A stretch of DNA of 64,000 nt from Lanius collurio (Eukaryota > Chordata > Aves > Passeriformes > Laniidae): contig JACBWW010000020.1 of NCBI GenBank assembly GCA_020086605.1, positions 19,379,250 through 19,443,249 on the forward strand, given 5' to 3'. The translations under genes and the position numbers were made by a program. The notes beneath the pieces are model-generated. The model did not search any database and was not told the origin of the DNA. It saw only the letters and a list, made by a program, of their open reading frames with translations. Numbering within the stretch: the first letter of the stretch is position 1; each line of letters begins with the position of its first letter. This document shows positions 25,401 through 36,265 of the stretch, piece by piece.

Positions 25401-25996
25401 GAACATAATCAGAAATTAACTTTCTTGTTCTGACCCCTCAATCTAAATGTAGGCAAAGAGAAATCTAACCATTCTATAAATTCTGGATTTCTTCTTAACA
25501 TTACCTATTGGGCAATATGCCCTTGTGTTTTAACTTCATTTCCACACTTCATTCCAAATCCTTTTGATAACTCCTAAAGCAAACATAAAGGCCATGCAGA
25601 AAAGATTAAGCCTTCAGTCTCAAAGGTAATGTGACTTTTTCTGGATTAGTGGAGAAAATGTGAGTAGGGAGGAAGACAGAGGGCACCATCATTTGAGTAG
25701 AGGAGATGAAATAAGCACACAAGAAAAACGCTGCATAAATACGCATTTACTGCTAGCTTGATAGTGGAACATACATATTTCCTTTGCATAATAAATCATA
25801 AATTACATCAAAAATCTGTATTTTCTGGTTGTAAACAATCTGAAAATTGTTTAATATATTGGAAATACTACCAGTAAAAGAAATATAGCTAAACCTTGCA
25901 TCTAGTATGTTTTGTCTGGAGGACACAAAACACAAGAGACAAGTTTTTTCCCTTAATGATCTAGCTTAGCTACACAAATTGGCAGGAAAACTACAA
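10442..25996. other. Long gene-free stretch
   Basis: No coding gene, RNA gene or clear transposon was found in these 15.5 kb. 11200-11480 is a GC-rich patch. 11140-11175 has a weak resemblance to a CR1 3' end. 15096-15139 holds an 18-bp unit repeated 2.4 times. Simple runs include A16 at 13920-13935, an A-run followed by a G-run at about 21620-21640, and (GTTT)n at 25322-25341. Open frames of 60-103 codons, for example 13543-13845 and 22651-23218 on the minus strand, show no recognisable domain and fit chance. Confidence 0.6.
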
Positions 25997-26333
25997 TCAT
26001 AGAATCATCAAGGTTGGAAGTGACCTTTAAGATCATCCAGTCCAACTGTCAACCCAGCACCACCACCGTAAATCCCAAACTGTTTAATGCCATCACCCAA
26101 CACCACACCCAGATGCTTCTTAAATACCTCCAGAGATGGTGACCCCACCACCTGCCTGGGCAACCTATTCCAATGCCTGGCCACCCAAACATTGAAACTG
26201 TCCAACCCAAATCTCCCATGTCTCAGTTTTAGGCCATTTCTTCTGGTCCTCTCACTGCAGGCACAGCAGGAGAGACTGAACCCCTCCTCACTACAGCCTC
26301 CTTTCAGGGAGTTGTGGAGAGCAGTGAGGTCCT
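25997..26333 (-). mobile_element. CR1 LINE 3' fragment
   Basis: Read on the minus strand this is the C-terminal end of CR1 ORF2 plus the 3' UTR. The plus strand starts TCATAGAATCATCAAGGTTGG and continues GACCTTTAAGATCATCCAGT, the reverse complement of the classic avian CR1 tail. The minus-strand frame at 26008-26205 contains [11 protein letters not shown] followed by LEVFKKHL, the conserved CR1 ORF2 C-terminus, which is also seen at 46935 and 50990. The element is 5'-truncated near 26333, where the match fades. Full CR1 elements are about 4.5 kb, so this is a dead fragment. Confidence 0.92.
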
Positions 26334-28973
26334 TGTATGGACAAACCTAAAGGACAAAAGTTCAGTACTTGACAGTATTCCTGCATCTGTCCAGGTCTGT
26401 CTCCTGGCCAGTGGCCAGAGATAAATTATTGGGAATGATACATTGAGAAGTGGAAGGGTTTTGACTGTTGGCTAATGTCATAATCAAGGCCACATATGAA
26501 CTTGAATGTTAATTAAAAAACACTTGGGTTCACAGGATATGACGGCTCCCAAAAAGCCTTATTGGGTTAGGGAACACAAACTATTTTAGCAGCAGTAATC
26601 TCCTATGGGCTACTTTGTACTGAGAAAACACTCTGTAATAAGCAGTAAACAGTCACCCTTGCTGGTGACTGACAAGACTCAAAGATGTTCAGTTGTGGGT
26701 GGAAGCATCAAAAGCCTGGTTACAATTGGTTGAGCTTGAACTAAATCAACTATTCTCTTGACTATACAAACACAGTGGGAGCTCAAGGAATGTACACCAT
26801 CTGAAGGTAGAGGAAAGCCACTTCATACAAGAAGTTAGTAATATTTCCCATATTGTAGGCTTTTTCACTTTGGAAACTTGAAGCTTCATTACCACATGTA
26901 GTGGCTCTTGAAGGAGTTAAACAGTTGAAAATAAAAATGTGGATTTTCTGTGAAAATCCAAAAGCAATTGAACACATTCAGCAATAAATGGAATGGGAAG
27001 TAGTACAATTCCTTTCAGAGCTTTCATGATTAGAAACTGGATTTTAGTCCAGCAGTACCAAAAATGTAAATAAGAATTGAGGTTGTTGTTCAGTCATGGT
27101 ATAGTTTAGAGGGCACTATCCAAAGGCAGAAAACAGGTCAACAGAGACATTTGGCTGGGAATAAGGAGCAAAATATAATAATGAATGAAAATAAGAATGG
27201 AAACAGTAGTGGTAGCAAACATCATGCAAATTCCACAGGTTTGAGGTTAGATAAACAGAAAAAAAAAGGTAAGGAAATGAGACCAAGAGAAAGAAAGAAA
27301 AAAAAAAAGTAGAGAAAGGAAGACAAAGAGTTGTAATAAAAATCAGAGAAAAGAAATTATATCAGATCTCTCAGGGTTCCAAAGTTTCTGCAGCCTCTTC
27401 TGCTACCTGAAGTATGTTTGACTCTAAAGCCTAGTGGAATTTGACTCCTTACAATAAGTCTTCCCATGTAATGAACAAATAGTAACAAAATATTCTATCT
27501 ATTCAATTACTTGGATTTTTTAGTCTACTTCCCTCTGTTTTTACACATTCAAAAACTGTAAAAGTCTTCTGTTATAACCTAATTTAACTTTTTAGACACC
27601 ACAGATGGTAAGTTTCCATAGACAATCTCCTTCAATTTTGAGCTACATACTCTTTTTTTTCCCCATATATGTTTCATTCGGTTATACTAAAGCATACATT
27701 GTTTGCTCATATTCTGTGCCCTAATATTTCCTTTTTTTATCAATCTCATTCTTTATCATCTGCCAACTTTGTCAGTACTTATTTTATGGATTTTTTCCCA
27801 TTACCTATAATGGTAAACATAATGAGACCAAGAATGAATCTTTGTGACACCCACATGGAACTGCCCTCCTCAGTGAAAATTACTGTTATGTTTTGACTGC
27901 TGGCTGTTCTGTTCAATTCAGTCAATGCATGTCATGTTGACTTTGTATCATTCTACTTTCTTAATCAAAATATCATGCAGGAAGGAGACAAATGCATTAC
28001 TGATAATTACTTTTTATCAATTGTCTTATAATCTTACAGGTAAAATAAAAGAATATCAGATTATCAGTATTGACAGTATATATTTTCAAAAAAAATCCAT
28101 TTCATTATCATTAACTACCTTACCTGACTTTAATTTTCTATTAGTCAAGTACCATATCAGTTCTTCTATTACTTTCCTGGGGTTGACACTTAGGCTGTAC
28201 AGCTTTGTACAGTAGAAATTTCAATTCAGATCAAATAACTGACTGTTGCCTTTTGCACAAAAAAATAAAGACTAATCATATACCATATTAATTTAGCCCC
28301 TTATAAAAGATGGATATGAGAAAGATATTTACCATTTAGGGAAAGTCAGTGACTATTTGGAATTACACATCAAATATTCCTGCAATTTGCTGTAATACAA
28401 GACATGGACTATTCTCTTCCTTTCAACCATAACACAGAATCTATTATGTGTGGAAAGAACAGACTGAGCTACTCAGCTGATTTTTTTTCTCTAGTATACT
28501 CTACTCATATAATGTCACATGCCTTTTCTTTCAGTTTGCCCCAGGTAAACCTGTTTTCTGACATGTTGTTAAACTGTTAAGACTCAAACCATGATTCATT
28601 ACTTGATTAGGGTTCTGAAGAAGCATCTGCTAGATATGAATGACCATTATGTCAGTAAGCTCAAACATACACTGGTATTTGCAACCATTACATTTGTGAG
28701 TGAGCTCACTACTTGCTGCTATTATCATAGCTATTTATTGTTCTCTCTTTTCTCTTTTTCTTCATTAAAAGATAGCATCCCGGGGGAGAATTCGTGCTCC
28801 GTGATAAATCATGAGCAAGTACTCAGCATGTGTTGTGCCTTCATTCAAGAGGTCAGTTTCATATGCACGGGTTTTGCATCTCACAAAAGTATAGAAACAC
28901 AAAGTAGTTAACAATAGCAGTTATACAACTACTTTGTTCTTACTAACTCACTATTTACAAACATTTCACATAT
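26334..28973. other. Gene-free DNA
   Basis: No gene recognised. 27250-27340 is a purine-rich stretch with GAAA runs and an A11 run. Open frames up to 106 codons (for example 28591-28911 plus) show no motif. Confidence 0.6.
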
Positions 28974-28979
28974 GAAAAC
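28974..28979. repeat. Target-site duplication GAAAAC, left
   Basis: GAAAAC occurs here and again at 29552-29557, directly next to the TG start of the solo LTR on that side. A 6-bp TSD is typical of class II (ERVK-like) elements. The match is perfect but short. Confidence 0.6.
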
Positions 28980-29269
28980 TAAAGTAATAAGGCTGGGGGT
29001 CGCCCAGACTGTGCTGGTTGGGGTCTGTGGCTCAGGCCCAAGAAGCCGTGGCCGACCCACAGAGGTGATCCCGTGAGGAACCGTCTCCCAGGGGGTCGTG
29101 GCTTCTCTCAGCCGTTGGCCGGGGGTGCCTGCAGAGATGCCTGGCTCAGCAGCCATCAGCTCTTAGTGATTCAGCAGTGATTTCAGCTCTGCTCTGCAAG
29201 GCAAAACCCCCCATGGCCAGGCCCGGACAGAGAGAGGAGGAGACTCTCTGGTGGTTCCGCAGAAGTCGC

Positions 29270-29275
29270 TTTATT
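29270..29275 (-). terminator. Poly(A) signal of solo LTR
   Basis: AATAAA on the minus strand (GAAGAATAAAGCGAC context), about 70 bp downstream of the TATA box, as expected for the R region of a retroviral LTR. Confidence 0.65.
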
Positions 29276-29336
29276 CTTCCATCTTCCGCGAAGGGGTGAC
29301 CAGAGACGAATCCTCCGCCGACTCGGGGCAGAGGGG

Positions 29337-29350
29337 TCTCTTTTATGGGG
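29337..29350 (-). promoter_or_regulatory. TATA box of solo LTR
   Basis: The minus strand reads CCCCATAAAAGAGACC. It is placed correctly between U3 and the AATAAA signal at 29270-29275. This is a plausible core promoter; activity is unknown. Confidence 0.65.
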
Positions 29351-29551
29351 GTACAGAGGTGGGTGTGCAAGGGTGAGAAACCAATGGGTATTAGGGTATT
29401 TTACATATAGTTTCCTAGAGGATCATGGGTTTGTCTTCTCTCATCGTAACCAAAAGATTCCGTCTTTCCCAAAGAGTGGCCTGCAGGGGGATTGTGCAAC
29501 CTCCTTATCTCCAGGCCGTCCTGCCAGGACAGGGGCTTGTCAGACCCTACA

Positions 29552-29557
29552 GAAAAC
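29552..29557. repeat. Target-site duplication GAAAAC, right
   Basis: Second copy of the 6-bp duplication that bounds the solo LTR 28980-29551. It directly abuts the LTR's TG terminus (minus strand). Confidence 0.6.
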
Positions 29558-32500
29558 AGATTCTGTTCTGAGCTGATGCAAAATAAATCCAGGAAGTCTC
29601 TCTCTTTTCATTATAGTGACCATAATTTGGTTTTAAATTTGTACTACAGGAAAACATTTTGCACTGTAGAGACAGGTACTCACTCATAAAACAGTTCTGG
29701 CTACCAGTTTAAAGAATGACACCTTAACACTGCAGTAGCAAAATCAGACTTTGGAGTTAAAAATATAGTGAACAAAGCAGGTATCCTTTACTGTAATTAT
29801 GCATCTAACAGCAAATTCAAAAAAAAAAAAAAAAAAAAAAGATCTCTTGTTGAAACCTGAAGTAAGATTTTTTAAAAGATAGTGATGACATGAAACATTC
29901 AGTCTTGTGATATTGAATTTTTTAAAAGGTTAATCCATTAAGTTCACTGGTTTCCAATGCCTCAATTTCCATTTGTCACCAAATGTTCCTAAATATACAC
30001 ACAATGTATATAGAGCTTTTCTAAACCCCTACAGGATTTTCAAAAATATACATTTAACACCTAATCTACAAAGACATATTCGAAAAATATATCCTAGACA
30101 GAAACACTTTAAGAGGAGCATCAAGAGAAGGTAGATACAATGGGAGGCAAAAAAACCCCTTAATTGTTCACATTTCTGCATAGAGAATAATTACAGCATA
30201 TATTTTAGGCTCTCAATAACTATATTTCAAAGTATGTAAGTACGTAAAATATCTCTACTAGAAAATACAGACATTGTGACAAAGCATTCACAAGTGAAAT
30301 ACTCTGTATTTTATTCTTCTACTTCTTCTTTCTATAGTAGACAATAGAATAAACTAAAGAAAGCAAAAGGCAAGTAGTGCATTTATATTTCTGCATCAAA
30401 TTTTTCAATAGAAATTCCAATTTAATCAGCTTGCAGGTTCCCATTCAACATGTGAATTAATGTAATAAGGACAGAAGTAAACTCCAAAGGAAGAGGAATG
30501 ATATTAAAATTAAACTGTACTTCTCACAAAATACTTTTAATCTTGTTTATGTAGCCTGTGAATTAACTGCTTTAGGGTAACTCCTTAATATATTTCTTTA
30601 ATACATTTACTCTTGGCCCTTTTTGTCCAGATTCCTTTAAAAACAGCAGGTCAGAATTGCCCTTAGAAGATCATTCTGTGTCTAATCCAGAACCAGACTT
30701 GACTCTTGAGTTTTTTGACATCAATAGATTTACATCTGAAATGAGTCTAAGTGATCAAGCCATTTGAAAATCCACTGGGAATATTTTATTTGGCAAGGAT
30801 TCAACCCACAGACTGCAAAATAGTTCCAGTAATGAAAGAAATAAAAGATACTGGTAACTTACCCCTGAATTAAATAAAAACTTAGATTTTTATTTAGTGC
30901 TTCCTATGCCATATAATATTAGCTGTATAATCTCTGTGTTCTCAGTGGAGCTTGTGGTGCTATCCTGCAAATGAACATGGCTTGTTCCACTTTTCAACGC
31001 TCAGCAAAATCCCTAGAATTTGTTTGGCTTTGACCACATGGGCAAAACAACTTCATCCAAACCATGTGATTGAGTTCAAGGGTGAAAATGACACAAAATA
31101 ATTTTAACTATTCGAAAGTTATGTGCTGTCCTAGGCTCATTTTATAGTAGTAAGATTATAGTATGCCTCCATAGACTGATTAATTCTCTTCAAAGATGGA
31201 CCCTAATACAGGTGATGTTAATTGTCCTCCAAAGATAATTACTTTTCTGTGTTAATTATTGAGGGAGCCTAGACAACAAGGTAGGACAAGGAATAAGACA
31301 CCTTTCAAGGAGGAAGTGGGTCCAAATGTCATCGGTGGGATTTAAATAATCACTCTAGCTGCTTTGCTTGACAACAATGAAAACATTTCTACAGGATTAC
31401 GCAGAAGATGAGGCAGGTGAATCACAGCTTTCTGACTCAGGAGTATTGCTGTTTTTACCTGTCTTGGTATAATGTCCATATAGTGTCACAACACAAAATA
31501 GAATTATCTAAAGTAAAACTTTTTTTCTGTACTCTCTTCTTCCTGAGACTGAAATCTATATAATTTTCAGGGATCATAAAGTACTCTGAGCTCATTGCAA
31601 CTAATCTCATTTTTAGCTTTTACCATTTTTTGAATGGCTATTTAGTTCTGACTGCACTTAAGCTTTCTTTTCATTTCCAATGATGCTACAAACAGAAAAC
31701 AACAATCTTTCCAACCTGTTTTATGAGCTCTTTTTTTCCTCATTATGCTTCCACTGGGCTCCTTTCACCACAATTTTTTCTTTACAGAAAGCTGCTATTC
31801 GCTCTCCGCTTTGTTCCAAGCTATCACCATGGACATTTGTTACTGGGCATATAATTTTATGCTTGAGGCTCCACCTATCAAAATTTGCTGCATCAACATC
31901 TTGTCCTCTGATCATAACATAATTACTACTTTCAGAGATAATGAACCTGATCAAGGTCTTCTCTTCTCATTTTCATTTATGAATAACTTTGGCTACTGCC
32001 AGGAGTTAATGAAACTAAAAGGGAGAGAAAGGAGGCTACACTCTGTCTGATATAATATTGCTGAGAGAGTGACAGGATATGGCTTTTTAAAGAAGATCAC
32101 TGATATAAATTTCCTGCCAAACATTCAACTGAACCCTAAATGGGACCAGGTGTCCTACTTTAAGATTTAAGGATTTTATGGGTTATTTAAAATATATTAG
32201 ACATTATAATTAATGAATAAAATATTTTCTGATTTCAGAAAAAAATTGATGTGGTTATACACTGAAAAATACAGTGATCTTCTAGAAAATTAGTATTTTC
32301 AAATATTTCATGACAAGGACCATAATAATTCCTGCTACAGATAATAAAATCCAGCAATTCCTATATTTCATTATTCTGTTTTTGCCAGTAGTTGGCGCCA
32401 AGCATTTGAGAGAAAGATGAAAGGAACGTAGTAATGAATAATTATTGAAGGAATTTCTCCAAAATCCATAATCAGCTGAAACAATGATGCAGGTGAGCCT

Positions 32501-35500
32501 TTATTCTTTTCAACTTTCTTCCCGTAACGAAAACCATGAAAATAGCATTTTCTTAAATGTAACTAAGAATAACCTTGTTCCTCAATGATTCATTTTCACA
32601 TTAACATTCTTTTTATGTAGAATCAAAGAAGACTAATACATAATTTAATACCATAATATGTGTAATCAAAAATACATGTTGTGATTCCTTTTATTTAATG
32701 GATCAACTCTAGAAGAAAAAATTTGGTGGACTGGTTAGAATAAATGGGGAAAGAATCACAAAAACCGACACTGAGAACTTCATACCTTTTGAAATTAATA
32801 GAACAGCTCCTAAATTCTTTTCAGAATACAAGCTGGTATTCCTATCCTTTTGTTACTGTTATATTATCTTAGTAAAAAAAATCTTTGATTTACAATAAGC
32901 ACATTTTTATACGCTTTTCTGGTCTGGGGACTTTTTTCACACAACTATAATTCCACCATCTGGAAATATTAGTTTGCAATTTATATTCCTTACATACAGG
33001 TTATAATATAAAGTGTAGAAAAAAGCAATACGAAACAAAAGCAAAAAATCCACAAAATCAAAGGAGAAATACGCACTCTAGGAAAAGGCAAAACCACAGA
33101 AATATAAAAAGAAGATTCATGTTTATTTAATGAGTGTTCCTGCTGGGGAAGAGAGCCAAAATAACCACTGACATTTTTGTGATTTTGACTTTTTAATTGC
33201 TTGTTTATTCCTTTGGGAAACTTGCTCAGGCATCCATTAGATTCTTGCTAGCTAAATAAAGTGGTTGTTCATGTACTTCAGATTGCATTTGTAACTACCT
33301 TCATTTCTTATTTGTTTTTGAATTCACTTTGAGTTGCATGCTGATTTGAATCATAATGCAATGTTATAAAAGACTAAAGTAATTGTACATTAGAATTTGC
33401 ATATTCAATTAAACTATACAGAGACATAGAAGAAAATTAAATGCCATACTCTGTTAACTTAGTGGATATTTTATACAGTAATTTATTTTTAAAAGAGAAG
33501 AACTAAGAAGCTTGAGGGACTGAATCAAGCATTCTACAGTTGGCATTGTTATGGCAAAATCTGTCCTCCCTACATAGGTCACCTGCTCCTTTCTAAATTT
33601 CAGAGACTGATTTAAGCACAAAAACCATAAAAGGCAGAATTTAACATCCAAAGTTTTATTTGTCACTTATTTGGAGGACTCTGATTTGATCATCATAGAA
33701 ATACTCAGTTCTTCTTTGAATCTCACTAAATTTAGCCTAAATAAACTATTGAAAGTAGAAGTGTCACAGTGTAACAGCACTGTATGTGAAAAGGTACAGA
33801 TAATCTTTCAGGTTTCTGCCTTTGAACAGAAGCTTCAGTATTTTCACCTTCTTGAGCTTATTTTGTTTTGAAGCATCTTCTTAGAAGCACAGTCACCAAA
33901 AGCCCAGACGAGATTTCACTATGACTTGTAGACTTGTTTCCAGTTTGATACTCACAACTCTTCATTTATTACTGGCATTTTTGAGAAGAAAGGTTTGCAT
34001 TTCTCTTTCTTATACACTTTACCTAGGTTTTGGTAATATCACATGGTTGTCAAGCTGCCCATTGTCCTGTCTGGTTGTAGTTTTCTGCAGCTCTTCACAG
34101 CTCTTTCTCATCCTGATTAGCCTAAGTAATTTTCACGTTTGTTGTCTCATTCCTCACTTGCTTTCCAGGGATAGTTTGTGTATGAAAGACAACTATTAAT
34201 CATTTCTTACAATAAAACATTTATTCTCTCTTGTCCTCTAGGTAGATTTTTATCCATAACAATACTTGGCCTTTCCATTCATGTTTAATTCATTTCTCAG
34301 ACTTCTCAAGACTTTGACAAGACAATTAAAGTCTACCTAAACTATACTCACAGGAATTCACAGAACTATATTCAAAGAATTCTGAAGATTCAACTATGTG
34401 TAATATTTTTTTCCACAGAAAATGAACATTCTCAGCCATGTTAAGATGAGAGGCCTTATTAATATGTCCACTGCAAGAGAATATGCAGTTTGTTGAAACC
34501 ACGGGGGAAGGGAGGTGTGTTGTCAATATTTGAATCACAGGAGAAACTCAGCTAACACCTTACTGAATATTTGAAAATTTACCTCTCAATGAAAATATGC
34601 TTTTTTAATATGGCTTCTCTAATGTCTAGTATAGCATCGGCTTCAATTGGTGTAATTAGCTAAGATGAAAAGTCAGGGAAAAAAATTGAAAATCAAGTTT
34701 GATAGGCTCTGATGATCCTCAGGCTACCTGTTCAGATATCACTTTCATGTATCAGGTAGGCATTTCCAGGGCTTTTTCACTATTTCTTTTTTAGTGTTTA
34801 TTTTTATAATGCCATTGGAGTCAATATTCAGATATTTTTCTTAGTTTTACCTTTAGCTATATAAGGGGCTTTTTGATGTGGCCCTCCACTTATTTGTAAA
34901 ATGTGCCACTTTTTTCAGTACTAGTTTTCCCCTGTATTATTATTACTTGCATTCTTCTTTGTTTTGAAAGTTTCTTTCTCTCTAATCTGTATATTAATTG
35001 GCTTTGACTAACTTTGACCAACTTAAATTCTCTTCCTTCAATATACCATTTCTCTTTGCACAATAGCAGGCTTGAAAGGGAATACAAAGGATGAAAAATA
35101 ATTAACTGCTCTGAACAACAGTGGAGTAGTGACAGGAAGGAAATACTGCAGGAGTTTTTTTTCTTGACTGACAAGGAAAACCTCTTGTTCAGCTTTTAAT
35201 GGCTATTTTGGATTAAGCTTCTGCTGGAAGCATTTTGCCAGAGTGCTAGGGTAGAGGTCTGCAATCTGACTGTTCCTCACACAGACAAATTCCTCATTTG
35301 TTGCTGGGATTCTTTCACTAAAAATGTAAGAGTTATTCTTTGCAACTAAAACCTCTGAATCACAGCTCAAGTAACAGGAAATTCAAAGTCAGATTTTATT
35401 TTTATGGAGAAATAACCTTTTTTTACCTGAATTTTCATTGCAGAATTAGTGAAAGTTCTGGAAACTGAGATGATATAATAATAACCATTTCTATTTTAAC

Positions 35501-35930
35501 ATCTTTCTGTTAAGCCTGAGATTAATTTTCTCACAAATGAAACAGATGTTCTGCCTTTCTAGCATGTAGCTGTCAGTTAAAGTTTACAACATCTTTCAGG
35601 AAAGGAATGGTAGATTTCAATATACCTTTTAAATTTTTTTCCAACATTAATAATACAGTGCATCATTTCCCCAGTATATTTCTCTTGCATTGACAGAGGG
35701 GTTTATTTAAGCATCCAAAGCAGTTATGAAATTTTGTCTAGTTTTATTCACTTTTTTACCTCTGATTCTCATTTGAATACAGTGAAATGCATGCATTATG
35801 TATGTGAAACTTAACATTGAGGCACTTCCAATGAAATAAGTAACAGAAACTGGTCATTTTCAAAGAACAGCATTCAGCATAGCGGCAAATGAAGGAAATA
35901 AATGTAGGAAATTCTCCTCAGCTGATGCCA
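29558..35930. other. Gene-free DNA with one possible exon
   Basis: No gene or transposon recognised. 29819-29840 is an A22 run. 32389-32492 has splice-site-like borders and is listed separately. Overlapping frames on both strands at 31680-32050 and 33921-34199 have no recognisable domain. Confidence 0.6.
32389..32492 (+). other. Possible 5' non-coding or start-codon exon
   Basis: A 104-bp segment is bounded on the left by a pyrimidine-rich acceptor (TTATTCTGTTTTTGCCAG) and on the right by a good donor (CAG|GTGAGC). All three frames contain stops over most of it, but it ends ATG ATG CAG right at the donor, so it could be a 5' UTR exon carrying a start codon. Such signals arise by chance in introns. 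No partner exon could be identified. Confidence 0.2.
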
Positions 35931-36265
35931 AAGAGCATTGACCAGTCCCTAAAGGACAGTGTGAAAGCATGGTTTGAGTAGAAAGCATTTCAACCTCCAG
36001 GGCAAAGAAAAAAACTTGAGATCTTGGTAAATGGAAGAAGACGGAAATTCTGGGTACGGCTGGTTCACCAGTACTGGTACCGTTTATGTGAAAGAAGCCA
36101 TAAAATTAACTACAAGATATTATGGCCAGAAAAACAGAAGAACACCCAGGCACAAGGAATTGTACAAGAATCTCATACATGAAGGATTGAGAGGATCTAG
36201 TTACAGAAAACTCTCCAAATAAAGAATAGATTTCAATTTGATTTTTAAAAAAAAAAAAAAAAAAA
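35931..36265 (+). pseudogene. Retrocopy-like segment with poly(A) tail
   Basis: An AATAAA signal at 36218-36223 is followed 23 bp later by a run of 19 A (36247-36265). That is the arrangement of a polyadenylated transcript's 3' end copied into DNA. Upstream, 36031-36222 is open for 63 codons. A second frame over 36007-36180 is also open and rich in R, K, W and Y (it contains RRRKFWVR). I do not recognise a parent gene in either frame. No flanking duplication was found. The left edge is arbitrary. It could also be chance A-rich DNA. Confidence 0.3.

Larger units (their letters stand above)
28980..29551 (-). mobile_element. Solo ERV LTR with intact promoter and poly(A) signals
   Basis: On the minus strand the element starts TGTAGGGTCTGACAAG at 29551. 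The U3 runs to a TATA box (CCCATAAAAGAGACC, about 29337-29350). About 65-70 bp downstream comes AATAAA (29270-29275 on the plus strand as TTTATT), then a GC-rich U5. The spacing of TATA and poly(A) signal is what a functional R region needs. The inner end reads ...TTACTTTA rather than ...CA, which one C-to-T change would explain. The flanks carry a perfect 6-bp duplication GAAAAC. No internal coding region is present, so it is a solo LTR. It is the GC-richest, CpG-rich patch of the window and probably one of the younger insertions. Confidence 0.82.

Noticed and set aside
31680..32050. Overlapping 77-101 codon frames on both strands
   Set aside because: No motif, both strands open at once, unremarkable composition.
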